From Dunaliella salina (taxonomy: Eukaryota; Chlorophyta; Chlorophyceae; Chlamydomonadales; Dunaliellaceae), in NCBI GenBank assembly GCA_002284615.2, contig MU069892.1, forward strand, positions 196,495 through 211,586: a DNA stretch of 15,092 nucleotides, in the 5' to 3' direction. The position numbers and the translations under genes are program-made. The stretch's first letter is position 1, and each line of letters begins with the position of its first letter. Below are positions 8,764 through 15,092 of this stretch, in pieces. The notes beneath the pieces were generated by a model. That model was not told the DNA's origin. It saw only the letters and a list, made by a program, of their open reading frames with translations, and made no database searches.

Positions 8764-9310
8764 TGAAGACGCGTTAGGTGGTCATACAGAGGTGCGTTAG
8801 AGGGTCATCCAGAGAGATTGCTGTCATAAGAGGACGCAGTCATGAGGGAGTCATCCAAACGGATGCGATCAAGATGAAAGGGTGCGATGAATTCAAGGGT
8901 CACTGGGTGCGTGAAATAGAGGATTCGTACATAGGGTATAACGAAGTAATCAGAGGGGTACTCAAAGATGCAGCAACCAGAGGAATGCGGTAGTTCGGGG
9001 GTCATATGAAGGTGCAGAATAAGAGGGCGCAATCATTCGTGGGTCACACAAAGGTGCGGCAATCAAGGGGATGCAGTCACTAGAGGGTCGTTTGAAAGTG
9101 CGGATGCAAGAGGATGCGGTCATGAGCAGGTCATACAGAGATGCGGTCATAAGAGGATGCAATCATTAGAGGGTCATATGGCGGTGCAGCAGTTAGAGCT
9201 TGCAGTTGGTAGAGGTGTGTGCGGGATGAGGAGTTTTTAGGGTTATACAACAAAAGATGTGGTCATTAGGATGCGATCAAGAGAGGATCATACAAGGTGC
9301 ATCAGCCAGA
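8764..9310. repeat. Highly degenerate short-unit minisatellite
   Basis: The region is built from variants of GAGGATGCGGTCATTAGAGGGTCATAyGAAGGTGCGG, units of roughly 40-50 bp, with GGTCATACAGAG, GATGCrrTCAyhAGAG and AGAGGGTCAT recurring more than ten times. Small frames on both strands (for example 8778-8993) are translations of the repeat and are not called. Confidence 0.75.
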
Positions 9311-9326
9311 GGAGAAGCTTCAGCCC

Positions 9327-9460
9327 ACACACACACACCTTGTGCTGCAACCCCTGGCTGGGCTGCTTGCTCCCCTGCTTGACCTGCTGGCCCCCCTGTG
9401 TGAACAGGCAGCAAGTGCGCCGCGCCATTTGCAGCGTGTGGCAGCGAAGGGAGGCCACTG
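9327..9460 (+). CDS. Weak exon candidate, leucine/alanine-rich
   Basis: The plus-strand frame encodes LVLQPLAGLLAPLLDLLAP followed by LCEQAASAPRHLQRVAAKG, which looks like amphipathic helices. It leads into the first of three coding-like repeated segments at 9460. The frame as a whole (from 9297 to 10451) runs through microsatellite and intron-like polypyrimidine sequence, so the long frame is not a gene. At most this part is an exon of an unrecognised or decayed gene. Confidence 0.2.
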
Positions 9461-10076
9461 CTGCTTGCTCCCCCTAACCCGGATGGCAGCATGGCAACGA
9501 ACGAGTCTGCGGCAGGCGAGGTCGGAGATGGGCCAGAGGTGCAGTTTCTACATCTATTTTGCAGGCCTGCTGTGCCTGGAAATTCTGTTTACACCTGCGT
9601 CTTCTTCTCTGTCCATAGCAAGCAGCAGCTGCAGCAGTAGTAGCAGTAGCAGCAGCGGCAGGAGCAGCAGCAACAGCAGCAGCAGCAGCGGCAGCAGGAG
9701 CAGCAGCAACAGCAGCAGCAGCAGCAGCAAGATCCAGGGCCCACCAGGCCATGTGTTTTGCAGGGCAGCCGCTGCTTGCTCCCCCCAACCTGGATGGCAA
9801 CATGGCAATGAACGAGTCTGCAGCAGACGAGATCAAGAAGGTGGGCCGGGTGCAGCCTCTGCTTCTGTTGTGCACGCCGGCCAAGCCTGGTACTTGGCCT
9901 GCACCTATACTTATACTTCTTCCCTACCTACTTTGCAGGGCTGCCAAGCCCTGGCTTGCCTACACCTGCGCCTTATCTTCTTCTTTGTCTGTTTTGCAAG
10001 ACCCCCAAAACTGGATGGTTGCATGGCAATGAATGAGTCTATGGCAGGCGAGATCAAGAAGGTGGGCCAGGTGCAG
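9460..10076 (+). repeat. Three dispersed copies of a coding-like segment
   Basis: Copies lie at 9460-9544, 9771-9855 and about 10001-10076. In one frame they read P(N/K)(P/L)DG-MA(T/M)NES(A/M)A(G/D)E, and copies 2 and 3 continue EIKKVG(R/Q)VQ. Copies 2 and 3 are preceded by pyrimidine-rich tracts ending TTTTGCAG or TTTTGCAAG and contain AAG|GTGGGC after EIKK, resembling duplicated exons with splice borders. Copy 1 has diverged after GEV. I recognise no protein family; the copies may be decayed exon duplicates or simply a long-period repeat. Confidence 0.55.
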
Positions 10077-10330
10077 TCTCTGCTTCTGTTGTGTAGGCCG
10101 GCCAAGCCTGGTACTTGGTCTACGCCAACGTCTGTTCTCCCTCTGACGCCAATTTTGCAAGGCGAGCCAAGCATGGTATTTCGTCTACGCCTACATCTGC
10201 TCTTCTTCTTCTATTTTGCAGGCCTGCTAAGCCTCGCATTTTGTCTACACCTGCGTCCATCCTATTCTACATGTATTCTGCAAGGCCAGCTCCGCCTGAT
10301 TTCTCCTGCACCTGTGCCTGTTCCTCTAAA
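9555..10330. repeat. Recurring pyrimidine-tract block of about 55-60 bp
   Basis: A block of the form TATTTTGCAGGCCTGCyAAGCCT...TTGTCTACACCTGCGTCTTCTTCTTC occurs near 9556, 9936, 10152, 10212 and 10275, between and after the coding-like segments. The last three are nearly head-to-tail at about 60 bp spacing. The (C/T)n-GCAG portion resembles a splice acceptor. Confidence 0.65.
9618..9731. repeat. Imperfect AGC/CAG trinucleotide microsatellite
   Basis: About 38 triplets of AGC with AAC, GGC, AGT and AGG variants. An internal duplication, GGAGCAGCAGCAACAGCAGC, starts at 9661 and again at 9697. It encodes poly-Ser on plus and poly-Ala/Leu on minus, so frames through it are low complexity. Confidence 0.9.
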
Positions 10331-10339
10331 TATATTTTG

Positions 10340-10870
10340 TGAGGCCAGCCAGGCTATGTGTTTGGCAAGGCCTGCCTTGAGAAGGCCAGGTTGCAGGGTG
10401 GGAGACTCCCATCAACTGCTTGGGGCAATGGCCAGGCCGACGTACCATTGAGGCCAACGAATGCGCGGCGGGGCCAGGCGCAGCCTATGGTATGCGAGAC
10501 ACCCGTGAACTGCTTGTGGCGGTGGCCAGGCCCACACGCTCAGTAGGCTACCAGATTCAACGAGTTGCTTGGGGGAATGAGGAGCCAGTAGGCAAGATTG
10601 TGGGGTGGGCCAGGCGCAGCCTCTGGTGTTAGACTTTCATGAACTGCTTGTGGCGATGGCCAGGCCCACACGCTTTATAGGCCACCAATTTTAACGAGTT
10701 GCTTGGGGCAATGAGGAGCCAGGAGGCAGGGTTGCGGGGTGGCCAGGCACAGTCTATGTTGTGTGAGACTTTCATGAAAGTCATGACTGCTTTGCGATGG
10801 CCAGGCCCACATGCACTATAAGCCTCCGGATTCCATGAATTGCTCGGGACAACATTCCATGAGTTGCTTG
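10340..10870. repeat. Tandem repeat of about 134-142 bp
   Basis: GAACTGCTTGTGGCGrTGGC starts at 10507 and 10641, with a decayed form near 10784 and an earlier partial form near 10412. Units contain CCAGGCCCACACGCT, CGAGTTGCTTGGGGvAATGAGGAGCCAG and GGGGTGGGCCAGGCGCAGCCT. The last copy breaks down into short duplications of TTCCATGAnTTGCTyGGGACAA. No gene is called. Confidence 0.8.
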
Positions 10871-11177
10871 GGACAAATAGGAGCTAATGTCCGTGCTATG
10901 AGACGCTATTGGTGCCACACAATATCTTCTGATGTGCATGTGAGAGAAATGCAGACAGGTTTGTCATCAGCTTGACGCAAATGGTATATATATGCAGAGT
11001 GGGTCATACAGCTTGACGCAAATGCGGACAGGTATGTGCGCGGAAAGAGTGATTCAGCTCGACGCTTCTCACTGCACGCGACTTGCCCAAGCTGTGGGAC
11101 CCAACATGTGTGCAGTCAGGGTGGTTGTCTGCAGACAGGACAGCTGTGTGCAGACAGGGCAGCTGGGTCAGAAATCA
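10871..11177. other. Spacer with short duplications, no gene seen
   Basis: TCAGCTTGACGCAAATGG and CAGCTTGACGCAAATGCGGA occur about 50 bp apart near 10968-11028, and GACAGGrCAGCTG is duplicated near 11137-11166. I see no supported coding sequence. Confidence 0.5.
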
Positions 11178-11203
11178 GGGATTAAGGGGGTTAGGGTCTT
11201 GGG
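11178..11203 (+). other. Potential G-quadruplex, telomere-like G tracts
   Basis: Four G runs (11178-11180, 11186-11190, 11194-11196, 11201-11203) are separated by loops of 5, 3 and 4 nt, including GGGTTAGGG. The motif lies on the plus strand and overlaps the stop codon of the minus-strand exon frame that ends at 11191. Confidence 0.5.
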
Positions 11204-12020
11204 TCTAGGCGTGCAGGCAACGCAAGGGCCAACAAGGGCAGGGCTGTGCTCCCCCTCAAAACCTCACTTTCACACACTCTCACCACTGACCCACACAGGC
11301 GATGCAGCAGACAACCCCCTGTCCCCAAGGTACCTTGTTGCTGGGGCTTCATTGGTGCAGGCCCATTGAGCGGCTGTTGTGTACCCTGCAGGCCTTGCTG
11401 CTGCGGCTGCTGCTGCTGCTGCGGGTGTTGTTGCCCTTGCTGCTGCGGCGGCTGCTGCCAGCAAGGGAAGTGGCCCGCCAAGTTGCCCATGATGCCAGGG
11501 GTGGCAAATGGAGATAAATCAGGGAGGGACTGTGTCGGCCTCCTCAGCACACCTGCCTCCACACCAACAACTCCTAACCCTTGTGTAGGCATCTGCACCT
11601 GCGGATGCGCAGGCGTAAGTCCCAGGACCTCCGGCTGCTCACCCACAACCCCCCCAAGCGGCTGCTGTACGCCAGAAGCAGCAGCAGCATGTGCAGAAGA
11701 CGAAATAGGCGGCAGCTGCACGTTTGCGCCAGGCGGCGGCAGCGCCACCAGCGGCTGCGAGACCTGGCGCTCAGCTGCACACCCTTGCGTGCTGTCTCGT
11801 TTGGGCGAGTGCGCGCCGGGCAGCTGCGTGGGCTTGCGTTTCCGCCCGCTCGTCCTCGAGCCGGACGCCTGCGCAGAGCCTGAAGTACCACCTGCAGCAG
11901 CGGCGGTGCCTGCCGCAGTGGTCGCAGCTGTCGCGGCTGCTGCTGTCTCAGCACGCTCTGCCCTGCGCCGCGCGCCTGGTCCCCCCTCGGCAGCCCCCCG
12001 CCCCACCCCTCGCGCTGCGC
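11191..12020 (-). CDS. Exon of a Q/A-rich, probably nuclear protein (partial gene)
   Basis: The minus frame begins after acceptor TTTCCACACAG (AG at 12022-12021) with two bases that complete a split codon. It contains an Arg/Ala-rich start, a long Ala/Thr/Gly stretch, the basic NLS-like SGRKRKP near 11831-11850, a possible proline-directed phosphorylation motif SPKR, and a Gln-rich tail (WQQPPQQQGQQHPQQQQQ) near 11395-11475. Composition suggests a low-complexity regulatory or scaffold protein, but no folded domain is visible, so I give no function. It may be spliced at CAACAAG|GTACCT (exon end 11334, phase 1) or read on to a TAA at 11191. The plus strand also has a long frame here, but it is a Cys-rich shadow of the Gln codons. 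Confidence 0.45.
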
Positions 12021-12257
12021 CTGTGTGGAAATACCATGCATGTGACAATGTTGGAAAAGGCTCTCAAACAAAGCGCCTGCGCCCATGGCAAGCCTGCAGG
12101 CAGCCCCTCGTATTGCCCCCTGTGTGGACACACAGTCACGCGTGCACGACAGGATTTGGAAAAAATTGCTATTAAACTGCTTGTTCGATTAATGGCCAGC
12201 CCTGAGTGCACCTGAGGTCAGCTCATGCATGTAAGGATGATAGAAAGCAGGTCCCCA
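12021..12257. other. Unique sequence within the proposed minus-strand intron
   Basis: This follows the acceptor of the Q-rich exon in genomic order. A plus-strand frame passes through it with a CPLC motif and ends at 12215, but it lacks the second Cys/His pair of a zinc ribbon and its earlier part is a shadow of the exon. No feature is called. Confidence 0.45.
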
Positions 12258-12822
12258 GGTCAGGCGCAAACCTGTTTGTCAGGTGTTCATGCACCCATGG
12301 TGATCCCACATGCGCGCAGCAGTGAAAGAGGAAAAGCTTCTGTTCAAGCGCGGACCTGCAGCTTATAGGCGCTCATGCGCCCATGGTGATCCCACATGCG
12401 CGCAGCAGTGAAAGAGAAAGGCCTTCTGTCCAGACGCGGACCTGCAGGTTATAGGCACTCATGCGCCCATGGCGATACCACATGCGCGCAGCAGTGAAAG
12501 AGGAAGGCCTTGAGTTCAGGCGCGGACCTGCAGGTTTTAGGCACTCATGCGCCCAAGGTGATACCACATGCGCGCAGCAGTGAAAGAGGAAGGCCTTGAG
12601 TTCAGGCGCGGACCTGCAGGTTTTAGGCACTCATGCGCCCATGGTGATACCACATGCGCGCAGCAGTGAAAGAGGAAGGCCTTGAGTTCAGGCGCGGACC
12701 TGCAGGTTTTAGGCACTCATGCGCCCATGGTGATACCACATGCGCGCAGTAGTGAAAGAGGAAGGCCTTGAGTTCAGGCGCGGACCTGCAGGTTTTAGGC
12801 ACTCATGCGCCCATGGTGATAC
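12258..12822. repeat. Exact 86-bp tandem array, about 6.5 copies
   Basis: The marker CCCATGG (once CCCAAGG) starts at 12294, 12380, 12466, 12552, 12638, 12724 and 12810, with constant 86-bp spacing. The unit contains GATACCACATGCGCGCAGCA, GTGAAAGAGGAAGGCCTTGA, GCGCGGACCTGCAGG and GGCACTCATGCGCCCATGG. Right-hand units are almost identical and left-hand ones more diverged, consistent with recent homogenisation at the right. It lies in the proposed intron of the minus-strand gene. Confidence 0.95.
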
Positions 12823-12923
12823 AAGGTTTACAAGGTTTGCAAGAAAAGAGCAACTCAGTCAAAACGCATGACTGCTGGGCTATAATGAAAAATTGGTTAA
12901 GTTTTTGAAGAAAAAATGGAAAT
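12823..12923. other. 101-bp AT-rich segment splitting the 86-bp array
   Basis: The array is interrupted here, and 14 bases of its unit (GCCCATGGTGATAC) appear on both sides, at 12809-12822 and 12924-12937. The inserted DNA is AT-rich, has a small ACAAGGTTT direct repeat, and shows no inverted ends or coding sequence. A duplicated target of this length would fit a retroposed or filler insertion. Unequal deletion within the array could give the same picture. Confidence 0.55.
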
Positions 12924-13560
12924 GCCCATGGTGATACCACATGCGCGCAGCAATGAAAGAGGGAGGCCTTCATTTGAGACGCCTGACTGCAAGTGAGCCC
13001 CTCGTGTGCACCTATGGCGATGTCATGCGCGGAGCATGCATGCATGTTTCTATGTGCACCGCCAAAGGCATGGGCTCATACTGAGATGCGCAAGATTGGC
13101 AGTTGGAAACTTGGAGGAAGGAGGCCCTCATGCGCCTGCGGTGACGTTACGAGCAGGGCATGCATGCACGTTTTTGTGCACCGCCGGATGCTTGGGCTGA
13201 TACTGAAATGCACAAGGCAGATGATCAGACAAGTGGAGCCCCTCACGCGCCTGCGGTGATGTCATGCGCGGAGCATGCATGCATGTTTTCATGTGCACCG
13301 CTGAAGACATGGGCTCACACTGAGATGCGCAAGATTGGCAGTTGGAAAATTGAAGGAGGCCCTCACGCGCCTGCGGCGATGTTACGCGTGGAGCATGCAT
13401 GAATGTTTTCATGTGCACCGCCGAAGACATGGCTCACACTGAGATGCGCAAGGTGAAAGTTAAAGGAAGGAGCCCCTCATGCGCCTGCGGTGATGTCATG
13501 CGTGGAGCATGCATGCATGTTTTCATGTGCACCGCTGGAGGCATGGACTCATACTACGAT
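12924..13560. repeat. Tandem array of 114-124 bp units related to the 86-bp array
   Basis: After a truncated 86-bp-type unit (12924-12990), GCATGCATG markers occur at 13034, 13158, 13273, 13393 and 13507. Units share GCCCCTCAyGCGCCTGCGGTG, ATGTCATGCGyGGAGCATGC, TTTTCATGTGCACCGC and CACTGAGATGCGCAAG. Frames across the units on both strands are repeat translations. Confidence 0.85.
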
Positions 13561-13594
13561 GGTAGAGATGGGTTAAGAGGGTTGACATGTGGCG

Positions 13595-13671
13595 AAAGAG
13601 GGTCGATGAGCCCCTTTTGGGCCTCTTTGGACCTCTTTGAAGCTTCTTCTGCCAACTTCTCGACCCTCTTT
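13595..13671. other. 12-bp perfect inverted repeat with 53-nt loop
   Basis: AAAGAGGGTCGA (13595-13606) and TCGACCCTCTTT (13660-13671) pair perfectly. The loop contains two CCTCTTTG repeats. This is the only non-tandem stretch between two arrays (about 13561-13720). It could form a hairpin RNA or be a remnant of a small inverted-repeat element; neither is supported further. Confidence 0.5.
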
Positions 13672-13734
13672 ACACAACCCTGTGACATGCACAAGGCTGC
13701 AGGAATACGAGTAACAAAAGGTGCAGCAGCATGC

Positions 13735-14492
13735 AGCAAGCCATGACAATCATGTGCTCTCGCAGCAAAGATCGGAAGCACCCGCCTCCCACACCCCCTA
13801 CTGCACTGACGAGATTAGCAGCATTCAGTATGCCATGACAGCCACCATGTGCTCACACAGCACAGACTGGAAGCACGCACCTCCCATGCCCCTGCTGCTC
13901 AGAAGTACAGCAGCATGCAGCATGACAAACCATGTTCTCACACTGCAAAGATCGGAAGCGCCCACCTCCCATGCCGCCTGGTGCATTGACAAACACAGCA
14001 GCATGCAGCAAGCCATGACAACCATGTGCTCATGCGGCAAAGATGTGAAGAGAAAGAGATATGGAGGTATGAAGATATACTGATATAGCCAGATGCCCAC
14101 CTCCCATGCTGCCTGGTGCATTGACAAATACAGCAGCATGCAGCAAGCCATGACAACCATGTGCTCACGCAGCAAAGATGTAAAGAGAAAGAGATACGGA
14201 GGTATGAAGATACAGAGATATAGACAGATACCCACCTCCCATGCCATCAGCAGCACTGACAAATACAGCAGCATGCAGCAAGCCATGACAACCATGTGCT
14301 CACGCAGCAAAGATGTAAAGAGAAAGAGATACGGAGGTATGAAGATATAGGCGAATACCTACCTCCCATGCCATCAGCTGCAGCATTGGTAGGATCTGCA
14401 GCAAGCCATGATAACCACGTGCTCACGCAGCCAAGATATACAGAGATAAGAGGTACAGATCTCTAGGATGATAAAAAGAGAGAGGTACCCAC
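13735..14492 (-). repeat. Minisatellite carrying copies of an exon 3' end and splice donor
   Basis: On the minus strand each unit contains GCATGGGAGGTGGGTA or a variant, the same bases that end the exon at 14493-14646 (CATGGGAG|GTGGGTA). Plus-strand CACCTCCCATG-type marks occur near 13783 (diverged), 13878, 13963, 14098, 14233, 14361 (as TACCTCCCATG) and 14491. Spacing is 85-95 bp at the low-coordinate end and 127-135 bp nearer the exon. Longer units also carry CAGCAAGCCATGACAACCAT, CGCAGCAAAGATG and a GA-rich block that is pyrimidine-rich on the minus strand. A 161-codon minus frame across it reflects 45-codon units and is not called. Confidence 0.85.
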
Positions 14493-14646
14493 CTCCCATG
14501 CCATCAGCTGCAGCATTGGTAGGAGCTGCAGCACGCCGCGCACCCCCTGCGCCCTGCGCATCTGCCAGGAGGTTGGGGCCAATAACACCGCCCGCAGGAG
14601 GGGTGGCCATGCTGCTGTTGGTCAGTGTTGCCATATTGGAGGCGGC
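14493..14646 (-). CDS. Upstream exon of the Q/A-rich gene (partial)
   Basis: The exon runs from acceptor GATGATGCAG (AG at 14648-14647) to donor CATGGGAG|GTGGGTA. It encodes about 51 residues, including SNMATLTNSSMATPPAGG and GARRAAAPTNAAADGMG, with no recognised domain. The 154-nt length leaves phase 1 at its end, which matches the two-base start of the exon at 12020 (G + GC). The two exons can therefore join in frame across a 2,472-nt intron. An ATGATG just before the acceptor could also be a start codon, which would make this a first exon. The opposite-strand frame at 14468-14683 is judged a shadow. Confidence 0.42.
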
Positions 14647-15092
14647 CTGCATCATCAAAAGCAAACGCACGGGGCTGGGGTGAGTGTTACAGCACTGAAC
14701 TAACTGGAGCAGTATCTTCGTGACGGCCACAACAGCCATCTAGCACCCCAACACCATAATCCATCTAGCCACCCTTTTTGATGGCTGCCTGGATGGAAGC
14801 TGGCATGCAGGGAGGTACCAGCCGGCTGCCGGCCACAGGGCTGTTCAGGAGCCAAAGGTTTGTCAATCGAAATATTGCTTCTTATGCATTGCAGAAAAAA
14901 AAAACACAGCCAAAAACATGCCAGTGCCAGAGGAGTCATGTTGGCCCTTGGGTTCCGCACATGCACATGGGCTGAATATGACAGCTTAATTGACCACAAA
15001 CATGCTTGATAAGCTTTTTCTGCAGCAAAATGTGCAGCAAAAGAAGTCCAGAAGAGCAAGGGCATCCCTGGCCACTTGCACCACTTTTAGGT
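14647..15092 (-). other. Window end, weak upstream exon candidate only
   Basis: On the minus strand, CTCCTGAACAG (acceptor, AG at 14842-14841) to AAAAAGG|GTGGCT (donor) would define a 68-nt exon at 14773-14840, encoding PVAGSRLVPPCMPASIQAA and a short Lys tail. Its end phase (1) does not fit the phase-0 start of the next exon, so an extra exon or another border would be needed. A plus-strand alternative starting after GGCATGCAG near 14810 is equally weak. I do not call a gene. Confidence 0.2.

Noticed and set aside
9297..10451. 384-codon plus-strand frame
   Set aside because: It runs through the AGC microsatellite and intron-like polypyrimidine blocks, and the better conserved peptide of the triplicated segment lies in a different frame for copies 1 and 2.
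11178..11203. Internal telomere tract
   Set aside because: There is only one TTAGGG-like unit and no tandem array of any telomere repeat.
11246..12175. 309-codon plus-strand Cys-rich frame
   Set aside because: Its Cys runs are the complement of CAG/CAA glutamine codons. The minus-strand reading has more natural composition and fitting splice sites.
11724..12215. Plus-strand frame ending with a CPLC motif, possible zinc ribbon
   Set aside because: Only one CxxC pair is present with no second ligand pair, and the upstream half is a shadow of the minus-strand exon.
13825..14310. 161-codon minus-strand hydrophobic frame resembling a membrane repeat protein
   Set aside because: The units near the exon are up to 135 bp (45 codons), so the open frame follows from the repeat. 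It has no supporting start context or unique sequence.
6265..14492. CRISPR array
   Set aside because: The repeats are head-to-tail without constant-length unique spacers, units are 40-144 bp, and the context is eukaryotic.
1..15092. tRNA, rRNA or other conserved RNA genes
   Set aside because: By eye I found no A/B box pair with cloverleaf pairing and no conserved rRNA core. A tRNAscan-SE and Rfam search would settle this.

Overview
The window looks like a nuclear region of a green alga, probably Chlamydomonadales. The evidence is moderately GC-rich DNA with many tandem repeats, small phased GT-AG introns, Q/A/S-rich low-complexity coding sequence written in CAG-type codons, and a eukaryotic hAT-class DNA transposon. 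The species assignment is inference. I see no bacterial-style operons, no CRISPR array and no recognisable rRNA or tRNA gene.

Layout. Bases 1-60 are a TG microsatellite. Bases 61-492 are non-coding flank that ends in a copy of a degenerate repeat. Bases 501-5733 are a complete hAT transposon. It has a perfect 8-bp target duplication (CTCACTTG at 493-500 and 5734-5741), perfect 21-bp terminal inverted repeats, AT-rich subterminal clusters built from ATAACGTTAT, and one plus-strand transposase gene. That gene resolves into seven exons with canonical GT-AG borders, whose phases fit to give an uninterrupted 757-codon frame. Putative catalytic D, D and E positions and the C-terminal hATC dimerisation domain are all present, so the element appears intact and possibly autonomous.

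From 5742 to about 11,000 the DNA is almost entirely degenerate tandem repeats: a 75-115 bp family that the hAT element interrupted, an exact 111-bp array with ambiguous bases, a 137-144 bp array, a 107-113 bp array, a short-unit array, an AGC microsatellite, three copies of a coding-like segment, and a 134-142 bp array.

From 11,191 to 14,646 there are two minus-strand exon candidates (14493-14646 and 12020 down to 11334 or 11191) with matching splice phases. They would encode part of a low-complexity, glutamine/alanine-rich, NLS-bearing protein of unknown function. The proposed intron between them is filled by three minisatellites: an exact 86-bp array, a 114-124 bp array, and an array that has copied the upstream exon's 3' end together with its splice donor. 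The last 400 bp carry only weak exon candidates.

The best leads are the intact hAT element and the recurrent copying of an exon 3' end plus adjacent intron sequence. This is seen in the minus-strand gene as an array and in hAT intron 2 as a single duplication.
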